A stretch of DNA of 64,000 nucleotides from G965216255 sp965216255 (lineage in GTDB: Bacteria; Bacteroidota; Rhodothermia; Rhodothermales; Bin80): positions 4,960,001 to 5,024,000 of the forward strand of contig OZ244148.1 in assembly GCA_965216255.1 (NCBI GenBank). Reading direction: 5' to 3'. The notes below the pieces were generated by a model, which saw only the letters and a program-made list of their open reading frames with translations, was not told the origin of the DNA and did no database searches. Of this stretch, positions 19,451 through 28,717 are shown piece by piece. Both the position numbers and the translations under genes were made by a program. Position 1 is the stretch's first letter, and every line of letters starts with the position of its first letter.

Positions 19451-19951
19451 TTACGTGTCGGCTTCCGCCAGATTCTTCTGTTCCGGAGCCTCATCACGTA
19501 GCAGACCTCGGATGTCGACGGCACTGTAGTAGGCCATGAGTAGGCCACTAAGCGGCAATGCCAGGTATACGTATCCGACAGGAAGTTGAAACGCCGCCGA
19601 GAGCTGATTCAGATCAAGCGTCACGTACACGAGCCAGCCGCCTCCGAAGACCAGCGCCACGGAGGAAAATACGATGATGATGCCGTGGGCGAACATGCGT
19701 ATGGAATGCTGCCGATCTCTGCTCAGGCGCGTTACGAGAACATCCAAGCCGAGGTGTGCCCGCATGCGGAGTGCATAGGCGGCACCGAGCAGGCTAATCC
19801 AGATAAGGAGGTACGTGGCTAACTCCTCCGTGTAGGAGCTCGGACTGTTGAGTAAGTAGCGGGTAGCGACCTGCCATGATACCGTCAGCACCATAAAGCT
19901 CATTAGACCGATGAGTAGTCCCGCCAGGGCCCTGTCAATGACGCGTGTCAT
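19451..19951 (-). CDS. dctQ: TRAP transporter small permease DctQ
   Basis: 166 aa from ATG 19951; the open frame runs further upstream, but this ATG overlaps the dctP stop as ATGA (19948-19951) and starts the first helix (ALAGLLIGLMSFMVLTVSWQ). Four hydrophobic helices are visible, with the family RYLLNSPSSYTEELATYLLIW motif between helices 1 and 2. DctQ pairs with DctM in the inner membrane. No lesion is visible, but its partners DctP and DctM are both broken, so it is unlikely to work. Confidence 0.92.
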   Translation of the reverse strand: MTRVIDRALAGLLIGLMSFMVLTVSWQVATRYLLNSPSSYTEELATYLLIWISLLGAAYALRMRAHLGLDVLVTRLSRDRQHSIRMFAHGIIIVFSSVALVFGGGWLVYVTLDLNQLSAAFQLPVGYVYLALPLSGLLMAYYSAVDIRGLLRDEAPEQKNLAEADT

Positions 19952-20961
19952 GGTGACGTGGATTTCCGTGGCACGCTCGCTGACGGCAAGGCGCGAATGC
20001 GCTCCGCCCACAACCCCAGTTCCGAATCCGCCAGCGATTCGTACAGCGGCATAACGGCCTTCTGAAAGGGAGACTTGTCCGGATATACGACGGTCACTCC
20101 GGCTTTCTCTACCGCTCGCAGGGCTTCCACCGTTGCTTCCTGCTATAGTCGCCGCTGGTATGCTACAGATTCCTCTACGGCCTGCTCGAGCCACGCTCGC
20201 TGCTTGTCCGATAGCTTGTTCCAGGTGTGTGTACCAATAAGCAGCACATCGGGCGGAGCCGCATGCTCATCCAGCGTATAGAATCTGGCCTGTTCGAAAT
20301 GCTTTGAGCCAAAGAAATTGGGAGGGTTGTTTTCGGCACCGTCTACAACGCCCTGCTGAAGGGCCGTGTAGAGTTCGCCGTAGGCCATCGGGGTGGCATT
20401 CGCGCCAAGCATGTTGATGGTTTGTATGGAAAGGTTGCTGCGCATTACGCGAATCTTCAGTCCCTGCAGGTCATCGGGTGTCTCTACCTTCCGGTCATGG
20501 ATGTAAAAGCTTCGAAAACCGGCATCGTAGTAGCACAGCCCCCGTATTCGGTAGGGCTCGCCCTGCAGCAGGATTTGTTTTCCCACATCACCTTCCAGGG
20601 CCTGCCAGAGGTGATCATGGTCCCGAAAAAGGTATGGCAGGCCGTAGACGCCCATGGCCGGCACGAAATTCTCAACTACGCTAGAGGCGGTCTTGGCCAT
20701 GTCAAGAGTGCCAAGCTGTAGCAGCTCCACGGACTCCCGTTCGTTACCCAACTGCCCGTTCGGATATATCTTTATCCGCATGCTTCCGCCAGAGAGCTCC
20801 TCGAGTCGACTTCCCATGAAGGCCATGCCCTGGTGCACTGGATGCCCGGCGTCCAGGATATGAGCCAGGCGCAATTCGAGTCCGCTTACGGCAGTTTCGC
20901 ATCCGCCCGATGTCAGTAGGACAGCGGCAACCACGAAATAAGTAACTGGTTTGCCACGCAT
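19948..20961 (-). pseudogene. dctP: TRAP solute-binding protein DctP, amber mutation
   Basis: The frame begins with a lipoprotein-like signal (VAAVLLTSGGC) and then a typical DctP: LAHILDAGHPVHQGM, IKIYPNGQLGNERESVELLQLG, LKIRVMRSNLSIQTINMLGANATPMAYGE (first 20 residues and on) and VVDGAENNPPNF. A TAG at 20143-20145 then replaces what is normally a Trp (YQRRL*QEATVEAL). The same frame continues 64 codons to the proper C-terminus at 19948. The truncated product would lack the last helices. The gene begins 255 bases after the SDR gene and is coupled to dctQ. The substrate is probably an acid sugar, judging by the neighbouring alginate lyase. Confidence 0.92.
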
Positions 20962-21216
20962 TGCTACTTGTGCCGTCTGGGATCAGGATGGATCTGGTGA
21001 CTGCCGGGGGGCGCGGGCCACTATCACCTTTACTGGTCTGCAGGTGGAACCGCTAGCTGACTTCCGGCCAATTGGGTACGATACCGAGTGGCCTTGCACG
21101 CTTGAGTGCGCACGCCGGGGCAACATTCTTCGAGAATCCGCACGGTGAGGATCTGCAGCCGTGCGGCCCGGACCGGTGCACGAGTGCTGCTTCGGCCCAA
21201 AGCGACGAAACGCGAC

Positions 21217-21975
21217 CTAGATAAAGTATAGGCCGCCATTGATTTCCACGGATTCACCATTGATGTAGGCTGCCTCATCAGAAGCTAGAAAGACCACTGC
21301 GCTGGCCACGTCTTCAGGTTCTCCTTCTCGTCCGACAGCTGTTCTTCCCGCCACCGTCTTACGGATAGCATCGGGGGTAAACGTGTCGTGAAAAGTCGTG
21401 TCAATCAGGCCGGGCGAGACACAGTTTACGCGGATGCGGCGTGATGCCAGCTCTTTGGCCAGTCCACGGGTCATGGTCAGTACGCCCCCCTTTGCAGTGG
21501 CATACGCCACCGAACCTCCACCTCCACCGTCGCGAGCTGCCAGCGAGGACACATTGACGATCGCTGCCCCGGGCCTCATATATGGAAGCGCGGCCCGCGT
21601 TACCAGAAAGACGCTTTTGAGGTTCACGGCGATGACCGCATCCCAGAACACCTCGTCCATTTCGACGATCTTTTTTCTGGCAAGAAGGCCACCCGCATTG
21701 TTGACCAAGATGTCCAGTGACCCGCTAAAGGCATCTGCACACTCTTTCACCAGGCGTTGCACTTCGGTGGCCTTGGTTACGTCGGCCTGGATTGCAATGG
21801 CCTGCCCGCCGCGACTCCGTACGGTTGCGGCTGTCGCCTCGGCCGCCTCTCTGCTGGCGTTGTAGTTGACGATTACCGTCGCCCCGGCCTCTGCCAGTTT
21901 GATGGCAACTGCCTTGCCTATATCTCGCCCTCCACCGGTTACAAGAGCGGTCTTGCTCTGAAGATTAATGTTCAT
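21217..21975 (-). CDS. Short-chain dehydrogenase/reductase, candidate reductase of alginate-derived uronate (DEH)
   Basis: 252 aa from ATG 21975 (a further ATG lies 36 bases upstream). It has the classical SDR pattern: cofactor loop TGGGRDIG, NNAG, catalytic Ser in VSSLAA, Tyr-x3-Lys in YATAK, and the C-terminal SPGLIDT and NGESVEINGG blocks. Position between a PL17 lyase and TRAP transport genes suggests reduction of 4-deoxy-L-erythro-5-hexoseulose uronate to 2-keto-3-deoxygluconate. The family alone does not define the substrate. An intact gene, 93 bases downstream of the lyase stop and probably in the same operon. Confidence 0.8.
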   Translation of the reverse strand: MNINLQSKTALVTGGGRDIGKAVAIKLAEAGATVIVNYNASREAAEATAATVRSRGGQAIAIQADVTKATEVQRLVKECADAFSGSLDILVNNAGGLLARKKIVEMDEVFWDAVIAVNLKSVFLVTRAALPYMRPGAAIVNVSSLAARDGGGGGSVAYATAKGGVLTMTRGLAKELASRRIRVNCVSPGLIDTTFHDTFTPDAIRKTVAGRTAVGREGEPEDVASAVVFLASDEAAYINGESVEINGGLYFI

Positions 21976-22068
21976 TCTGACCTTATGGGTTTGATGCGAT
22001 GCGCCGGCCAACCTTCTGGAAGCGGATGGGGGTCAAATTGGATTCGGCGTGTGAACGTCTTCCGCACC

Positions 22069-24279
22069 CTAGTCATATGTGCCGGCGCTGTGCTCGCTTT
22101 GGACACCGTAATTACCCGTCCACGTAAAGCTCTTCTGGCCGAAGGTCACACTGTGCACAGCATTCGCGTCAGCGGGCTTGTTTGTTACCATGACCGTCCA
22201 GCGGAGACCCTGCTGCCCAGACACTTCGACAATGCTCGCCTCATCCGAATGCCCGACAACACTGACTTCCGAAATAGTAGGACGTGCCTGCTCGGAGCGC
22301 TCACGCGCCTCATTGAAGTATCCGTGAGGCTCCACTATGGACGCAAAAAGGTGATCCCTTGCCTGCCGCCGGACCATGAGCACCGGTTCGGAACGGAGGT
22401 TGAAATCGGGGTCATTGGCTCCCGTTCTCCCTAGCAGCACTTCCGTGTCCGGAAAGGGTGAAACGATAACCGAATAGTACCGATTGCCGTCCAGCCACGT
22501 AAAGCGTACAGTGGAGTCGGTCGTGGCAGTTGCCGTTTCCCAAATGTGCTGATAACCAAAATCATTCCCGATAGGGTGCAGCTCATCTGTTGAGGCCTCA
22601 AATGCGAGGTTGGATGTGATGCTTTGCCCAGAGTAGTGCACGGGGTAGTCATACTGGTGCAACTCATTGCCCGTAAGGCGAAAAAGATCTAGGACTACAG
22701 GATATTCAAACGCTTCGTCTTCAATGAGGAGCATCGTGCGCTGCATGCCAACGCCGTCATAGTAGGTATCGGCTCGGGCACTCATGGCCATGACATGGGC
22801 CTCTTCCGCACTGAAAAAGTGGCGCTCACCGGACATTCTCTCGGCTTCGTCTTCCTCTGACAGGTTTTGGGTGGCGCCGTCAACAACGACCGTGTTGTGG
22901 GCGACAGTCTGCATTGCATAGGAAGTGTTTTCCGGTAAATAGCGCCCGCCGAACTTGGGCTCCACATTGATCCATCTGCCAAATCCGTAGTCGCGTATGA
23001 TCTGCCTTCCCTGATCAAAGAAGATGAAGTGCAGCTTGTCGAAATGGCCGTGGCCTCCCCCGTGCACACCATACTTCATTAGTAGCATGGATTGGTCTAG
23101 GCCCCGGCCCATGCGCAGAATGCCCAGTCCGCCGCGTGCGCCATCATGCCCGTCCCTGAATTCGACGGAGGGCCAGTTCATTTCTGGTTCGTTGCTGAGC
23201 ATCCCGTAATCGCGGGCAAGGCGAAGACCTGCGCCGCTAAGCGCCACGCGGCCCTGGAATTTGGCGATGCCCAGGAGGGACTCGTCTGCACGATAGCGGT
23301 CATAGGTAAGTGCGTTAGCCAAGATAACTTCCGGCGCACCGACGTCCATAGTGAGCGACGCATCATTAATGGACGGAAAAACGCCGGTGGGGAAGGCCGT
23401 CTGGACCGCAGCATAAAAGGCCTTTCGTAGAATTCGGTCTCGGTATTCATAAATGCCTACTTCAGGCTGCATCCGCTCGATGGCTTCTGCAAAGTAGAAG
23501 AAGGGCATCAGGGCATACCGAATATAATAGGGGCCTTCCATGTAGTATCCGTCTGGCGAGAAAAGCAGATCCAGCTGCTTTAAGACCCCCCCGTTGCCGT
23601 CAAGCTCAGATCCGTACAGGGCTTTCTCTACCAGTGGCAAGTCGCCCATTACGTATGCAATCATGCCGACGGCCGCAACTGCCCACGTCCCGTGATTATG
23701 AATCCTGTCGAATTCTGCCTTGTTACGGATGTGGAACCAGTCTGCCATGGGACGGAAGATGCTGGCCTCGAAACGGGCACGCTCTTCTTCCGAGAGCCAG
23801 TCGTAGACACAGTCGTACGCGATGCTGGTGTGGACGAGCCAAACCTCCTCGTTTAGGGTCTGATGGAAGAGCTTGCCCGGCCTCTGGTGGTGGGCCAGCG
23901 GATGTGGACCAAGCGTGGGGTATAAGACCGCGTATTTCTCGAGCATATCTCGCACGAACGCTGCATACTCTTCCTTGCCCGTTATGCTGTAAAGGAGTCC
24001 GGCATAGCGCATTTCGCGATAGTTCTGCTTGTGGCGCTCGTGCTCGTATCCTCCTGCTTCGCCGGGCTTGGGCACGTCCATGGCGTGCGAAAATGCGGCA
24101 TCCATCGTTTGCTCGGCCAAGGCGATGGCCTCATCGAGCAACGAGAATTGGCCCAGAGCCGTCCGAATGCTGGACGCATCTTCCTTGCTGAGGAAGATGC
24201 CGGCGTGTTGCGCCACGACACCTACGGGAGTGATGTAAACGGTTGCCAGGAGAAGCAAGCACCGTGGTGGTGGTCGCAT
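22069..24279 (-). CDS. PL17-like alginate lyase (heparinase II/III superfamily)
   Basis: 736 aa with an N-terminal signal peptide (LLLLATVYITPVGVVAQ). The N-terminal (alpha/alpha) toroid holds the active-site Asn-His in RIHNHGTWAVAAVG and a Tyr in DGYYMEGPYYIRYALMPF. The C-terminal beta-sandwich carries GGGHGHFDKLHF and VAHNTVVVDG, both heparinase II/III hallmarks. Length and motifs match PL17 oligoalginate lyases, which release monomeric unsaturated uronate from alginate oligomers. It heads the locus that includes an SDR and a TRAP importer. An IS1634 element ends 25 bases upstream of its ATG, so the native promoter has been displaced. The ribosome site is weak (CCGGAAAAAC before ATG). Confidence 0.85.
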   Translation of the reverse strand: MRPPPRCLLLLATVYITPVGVVAQHAGIFLSKEDASSIRTALGQFSLLDEAIALAEQTMDAAFSHAMDVPKPGEAGGYEHERHKQNYREMRYAGLLYSITGKEEYAAFVRDMLEKYAVLYPTLGPHPLAHHQRPGKLFHQTLNEEVWLVHTSIAYDCVYDWLSEEERARFEASIFRPMADWFHIRNKAEFDRIHNHGTWAVAAVGMIAYVMGDLPLVEKALYGSELDGNGGVLKQLDLLFSPDGYYMEGPYYIRYALMPFFYFAEAIERMQPEVGIYEYRDRILRKAFYAAVQTAFPTGVFPSINDASLTMDVGAPEVILANALTYDRYRADESLLGIAKFQGRVALSGAGLRLARDYGMLSNEPEMNWPSVEFRDGHDGARGGLGILRMGRGLDQSMLLMKYGVHGGGHGHFDKLHFIFFDQGRQIIRDYGFGRWINVEPKFGGRYLPENTSYAMQTVAHNTVVVDGATQNLSEEDEAERMSGERHFFSAEEAHVMAMSARADTYYDGVGMQRTMLLIEDEAFEYPVVLDLFRLTGNELHQYDYPVHYSGQSITSNLAFEASTDELHPIGNDFGYQHIWETATATTDSTVRFTWLDGNRYYSVIVSPFPDTEVLLGRTGANDPDFNLRSEPVLMVRRQARDHLFASIVEPHGYFNEARERSEQARPTISEVSVVGHSDEASIVEVSGQQGLRWTVMVTNKPADANAVHSVTFGQKSFTWTGNYGVQSEHSAGTYD

Positions 24280-24304
24280 GTTTTTCCGGACTAATGAGCA
24301 CTAA

Positions 24305-26469
24305 CCCATCTTTACCTTTTCACTCAAGAAAGCCCGGCAGAATAGGCAAATATGAATCCTTCGGTCACTACAATGGGCTGCAAGGTGAGTTTCGCAGTTG
24401 CTCAGAAGGTCGTCTTGTGCATGGGAAGAGGCACCGGATTGATGCCAAGTGCTTCGTAGATTTCCCGTTGGTCAGCATCTGGATAGGAGGTCGTGCGGAC
24501 ATGGAGCGTGTAGCCGCTCCGGGCTTCGAAGACGCTGGTCGTGCGCACCTGGCTCCGAAGGATCCTCCGGAGCGTTGTCCAGCTTGAGCGCAGCCCGACC
24601 GCGCGCAAACGCTTCCGGATCACCTGCACCAGTTGGTAGGCCAGCACCGTGATGAACAGATGGCCTTCTGCGCGCCGGCCCGTGGAGTGATAGATCGGCC
24701 TGAGGCCCAGCTCCGACTTCAGGGACCGGAACACCGCCTCCAGGTCGGTCAGCATCACGTACGTGCGCCAGAGCTCTTCCGCGGAGAGGTCCATCTCGTT
24801 GCTGCGTAGGCAATAGACGCCCGGATCGCTCAGCATGGTGCCCGCCTTCGGCGTCTGTTTCCATGTGATTGACTTCGCCCGCTTGCCCTTTTTATCCGGC
24901 TCCACTTTGATCTCGTAATGCTGTCCGATGCCGCCGAAGCATTGCTTCAGACGAGCGATGCGCTCCCTTATGAGGTCCAGGCGCTTGTGCGTCTTCGGCC
25001 GGGAAAGCCCCTTGGAAAGCTTGCCGAGGGCCTCCTCGAATCGTTCCGCTTTCTGCTTCATCATGGCCTCTTCCTTCGCTATGCGGGCCCCGCTGCGACA
25101 GTAGAGCCGCACCTCGTCGTCTGCCTCCTCCCGGTATATCTCTACGTCGCTGCCCGAGGACGTCTGAAGGGACTCTGCCTTCTGCTCGTCAAAAGGCTTC
25201 CTGCGCTCTCTTGACACGACGATGTAGCCATAGCCCTCCTTGCGCAGCCAGTCTATGCGGTCCTTCGTGGCTACGCCCCGGTCCATCACCACGCGTGCGC
25301 CCTTGGGCGCCCCCAGCGACTCAAGCATCTTCTTGAGCGTGGACGCTTCGTTTACATTGCCCTTGAAGAGCCGACTGCGACGCACGAACCCGCTGCCGTC
25401 TACTACCAGAGCCAGCGTAAGCAGCACGCAGCCATGACGCCGCTTTTTCGAGTGTCCGCGCTTCGCCTTGTCGATCCCCTTGCCACTGCCTTCCAGGAAA
25501 CTGCCCTTCAGCTCATAAAGCGCGATCGTAGGCTCCAGATCAAACAGATCCATGGCTCGTGCAAAGAGGTGGTCCTCTATGACCTTGCGGTGCTTGTATA
25601 GCATGTCGCTGGCCCGGTAGAGCTGCATGTCGGCCATCTTCTCGAAGTTGCAGCCCAGAAACTCGTCCAGTCCGCTGGCAGAGGCCAGCCACTGCTTCGT
25701 GGCATGTTCGCTGGCCGGATCGGCCAGGCGTCCTATGATGGAACCCGTGGCAGCATGCCGGAGACCTCGCGCCATCTCAAGCTTCTCGAAGAGCTCAGGC
25801 AGGCCCAACTGTTCCATGGCCCAGAGCCCTACATGCTCCACGCCCACCGTGCGGGGCCGGAGCGTCTTGAGCGAATGGACGTCCACATGGTGCCACTCGC
25901 GCGGCGGCCTGCCGCTGGCGTCTCGTTCCACGGTTTGCGCGCGGCGTGCGCTTACGAGTAAGGCAATGCGCTGAGCCTCCTCTTCTACGGAGGCGGGCAG
26001 CTCTTCGGGAACCAGTTCCAGCTGCCCGTTCAGCAGGACTCCGATGCGCCGGCACAAGGGGCGCCAGTAGCGTTCTTCGACGCTGAAGTGGGCGCCGAGA
26101 TTGAGGAGGGTCTGGCGCAGCACCTTCTTGCCCCGGCGCTTGGACTGGCAGAGGCTGAAGGTATAGTAGCGCGTGCTGTCGGAGGACTTACGGGTGAGGG
26201 AGCGGCAGATGAACATGCAGACAAGATAGGGGGAATGGGGTCCGGCCGCAAGCCCTTCCGACATAATATGTCACTACATTCATGAACAACCAACATATAA
26301 ATCATGAAATGGGGAAGCGGGGTGCGATGGACGATCAAACCAAGCCAGAAAAGCACCACGGGTGGGGGCTCATCCCTAAAAAATGTCTAGAATTCCTAAA
26401 AACATTTCGAATTCCTAAAGGCGGCTATCGCCTATCTTCCAATTTTACGCCTCAAAAGGTAAAGATGGG
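24305..26469 (-). mobile_element. IS1634-family insertion sequence
   Basis: Perfect 16-base inverted repeats, CCCATCTTTACCTTTT at 24305-24320 and its complement at 26454-26469, bound a single 604-aa transposase. Both ends are flanked by CTAA (24301-24304 and 26470-26473), a likely 4-base target duplication. All parts look intact, which suggests recent insertion. Its left end lies 25 bases from the start codon of the PL17 lyase gene, and its transposase is read in the same direction as that gene. Confidence 0.92.
24402..26216 (-). CDS. IS1634 family transposase
   Basis: 604 aa from ATG 26216, the start that gives the family N-terminus MFICRSLTRKSSDSTRYYTF. Core features: LGLPELFEKL near the N-terminus, ELKGSFLEGSGKG, LFKGNVNEASTLKKML, VMDRGVATKDRIDWLRKEGYGYIVV around the second catalytic Asp, and the C-terminal DLEAVFRSLKSELGLRPIYH block with GHLFITVLAYQLVQV. 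Length is normal and the frame is unbroken, so it is probably functional. Confidence 0.93.
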   Translation of the reverse strand: MFICRSLTRKSSDSTRYYTFSLCQSKRRGKKVLRQTLLNLGAHFSVEERYWRPLCRRIGVLLNGQLELVPEELPASVEEEAQRIALLVSARRAQTVERDASGRPPREWHHVDVHSLKTLRPRTVGVEHVGLWAMEQLGLPELFEKLEMARGLRHAATGSIIGRLADPASEHATKQWLASASGLDEFLGCNFEKMADMQLYRASDMLYKHRKVIEDHLFARAMDLFDLEPTIALYELKGSFLEGSGKGIDKAKRGHSKKRRHGCVLLTLALVVDGSGFVRRSRLFKGNVNEASTLKKMLESLGAPKGARVVMDRGVATKDRIDWLRKEGYGYIVVSRERRKPFDEQKAESLQTSSGSDVEIYREEADDEVRLYCRSGARIAKEEAMMKQKAERFEEALGKLSKGLSRPKTHKRLDLIRERIARLKQCFGGIGQHYEIKVEPDKKGKRAKSITWKQTPKAGTMLSDPGVYCLRSNEMDLSAEELWRTYVMLTDLEAVFRSLKSELGLRPIYHSTGRRAEGHLFITVLAYQLVQVIRKRLRAVGLRSSWTTLRRILRSQVRTTSVFEARSGYTLHVRTTSYPDADQREIYEALGINPVPLPMHKTTF

Positions 26470-26523
26470 CTAACGGGCGTGACAGGCCAATATATGGGAT
26501 TTATAGATAGATGAATCATCTAG

Positions 26524-27708
26524 CTACACGATCCTGTGCCTCTGGCCGCGCTTAGACGCGGCCAGAGGCACGACGTTTACGGCCGTATCCACCTCCGTCC
26601 GACACGCAGGGCCTCCCGCCCTGCCGAAAAGCTCCATGCCCCTCAGACGGATGTTACGGGCCGCATTAACGTCCCGGTCCTGCCGGTGCCCGCTACAAAC
26701 GAACGTGCGGACCGCCAGCGTCAGCCGGTCCTTTGCCAGAGCGCCGCACGCGCTGCACGTCTATAATGCGGCTTTACTTTCACGAGCTCGCCTCCGGCGC
26801 TTTCAGCCTTGTAGGCGAGTTGCTGCATGAGCATGCCGAGGCATTGCTGGTGCATAGAACGGTTCAGCCCACGTTTGCGGGAGCCGCCACGGGCCGTAAT
26901 GGCTTGGAGTCTCAGGTCTTCCACGACGATCCATGCGGAGTGCATCTTCACGATGTCGGTCGTAATGCGGTGTACTTCGCTGCGGCGGCGCACGGCCAAC
27001 CTGCGGCTTTCGCGGGTGAGGGCCAGCCTCTTTTTGCGGCGCGTCTTGCTGCCGCGCTTGGCACGACTTACGACTTGCTGGAGGCGTTTGCGCTCCGGCA
27101 ACCGCAAGGGCGCGTACTGCGTGCCGTCAGAGAGCGAACAGTTGGCCTTTACGCCCACGTCGACACCTATGGCCTCGCGCGTGTCCGTCGTGACCACCAC
27201 GACGTTATGCTGCAGGGCAAACTGCACGTTGAAGCCGGTGCCTAAAGGGTGTCGCAGGATGCGGACCAGCCGGACGGTGTTGCCGCCGGAGAGTACGCCG
27301 CGCTTGTCATTGAACCGCAGCTTGCCCACGCCCTTTATCTGGAGCGTATGGTACGGGCCGTTCTTGCGCGGCACGGTGCCCTCGAACTCAAAGGATCGCA
27401 CTTCCGGCTTGAATATTAGCCTGCCCTTGCCTTCGCCAAAGAACTTGTCGTAGGCGCTGCGGACGCGCTGGAGCATGCTGTGCTGGGCGCGCACAGGCTA
27501 CGCCGCATTATGCGCATTGTCCTGGCGCATGGCCGTAAGCCTCTTGTACAGATCAAAGGTGGAAGGCGTCTTGCCGCCTTCGGCAAACTCGTTGCGGCAG
27601 TGGGTCATTGCGCAGCCACGCCAGATGCCGAAACAACGCGTCCAGTGCTTCGCGCTGCGCCTTTCTCACCCGTCGGCACCGGTATGTGTAGGTGCGTATC
27701 ACAGGTAT
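26524..27708 (-). pseudogene. tnpB: TnpB (IS200/IS605-type RNA-guided nuclease), multiply broken
   Basis: The longest piece (27494-26721) carries the RuvC-like core: GVDVGVKANCSLSDG with the first Asp and the Glu in WIVVEDLRLQAI. The expected end, CSACG, then QDRDVNAARNIRLRG with the last Asp, is present only in another frame down to a TAG at 26524-26526. About seven bases seem missing near 26775 (KPHY/TCSACG). Upstream, sequence resembling the N-terminus (RTYTYRCRRVRKAQREALDA) lies in a further frame, and an in-frame TAG at about 27500 precedes PVRAQHSMLQRV. At least three lesions make it dead. The second zinc-finger half reads CSGH rather than CxxC. A strong hairpin sits in the C-terminal coding end. 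Confidence 0.8.
26536..26571. repeat. Perfect 15-bp hairpin at the 3' end of tnpB
   Basis: GTGCCTCTGGCCGCG, a 6-base loop CTTAGA, then the exact complement. It overlaps the last codons of tnpB (minus strand). It could be the imperfect-palindrome type right-end signal of an IS605 element, part of the omega RNA, or a terminator; a T-run is absent on both strands. Confidence 0.7.
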
Positions 27709-27710
27709 TT

Positions 27711-28717
27711 ACACGTACTTGCACATACTCTGTTCCGCGGTCATTTATCTATATAAATCCCCGATATATCACACGGCCCATTTAACAACCAATGCCACAA
27801 GTGTGCAGTCCCGTGCCGACACCGAGCGAGGCAGCGGCCTGGTGGCAGGTAGGCTTACCAGCAAAACACCGGGTGTTTGATTGCACAATTCCGTAGGGGG
27901 CAGTCAGGCAACCAGGGCTTGCACCGTGGTGCGCGTGAGATAGGCCATGTGCGGCTCGCTCACCTCCTGGCCGGTCTTGGTGGGCATGGCAAGCCACCGC
28001 CATCGGGCTCTTCGGACGCATCCGACAATCTGAGCACCATCGCCTTGCTACGGCGCAGGAGCGCATTGTGCAGGATCCATATGATGGCAATATCCATCTG
28101 TCCCCGGCGCCGGACCCGGACCCCGATTTCGAACTTTCCGCCGCAGCCTCGATGGTGGCAGTCACGGGCTCCGTGACCAGGGCCGCTCTGTGGGGCGTGC
28201 GTGGGCTTTACCGGCTAAGGCCCCGGACCGTGCGCCTAACGCCGGCGTCGTCGCTTCGAGACGGCAGGCTCGCCGTCTCAAAGGTGTACTTGAGCTCGGC
28301 CACCGGCTGGGCGCGCAAGATGTGGCTATGCGCCGCGCCCGGGCCAGCCAGATAGTTGGCCACGTTGATCGCCAAAGCGTCCAGAATATCGGTCTTCAGC
28401 CATTCGCCGAAAGAGCGTGCGTGCAGGGCATGGACGCGCCGCGTGGCCTGGGTGGTAAGCAGCGCCAAATGGGTGGCTTCCGAGACTTGGGGAGCGGAAA
28501 GAGGGTGCTCAGACGGGGAAAGGGGCTCGAGCGCGGATGGGGACTACAGTGTGCCGCTGCTCACTGGATTCATGCCGGAGAAATTCTCCGGCGTGTGACC
28601 CGACTACCGGAAGTTAACTCGTGAGGAGTCCAGCAAGAGGGGAAGCCGCGCTTGCGGCGGCGTACACAACATATTGTCGCTTCCCGCCGTCCATTGCGAA
28701 ATACGAACAGCCTGGAA
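27711..28717. other. Region without a clear gene, probable decayed insertion sequence
   Basis: Short frames only. On the minus strand the stretch 28468-28208 includes KTDILDALAINVANYLAG, slightly like the KTDxxDA segment of IS110 transposases, and 28100-27960 includes IIWILHNALLRRSKAMV. Neither is enough to name a family. The sequence GGCCCATTTAACAAC at 27775-27789 recurs at 13055-13069 beside the IS30 end, which suggests an old insertion-sequence terminus here. Confidence 0.3.

Noticed and set aside
28208..28468. Gene for an 86-aa protein
   Set aside because: Short, no start context, only a weak likeness to an IS110 segment; left as unassigned debris.
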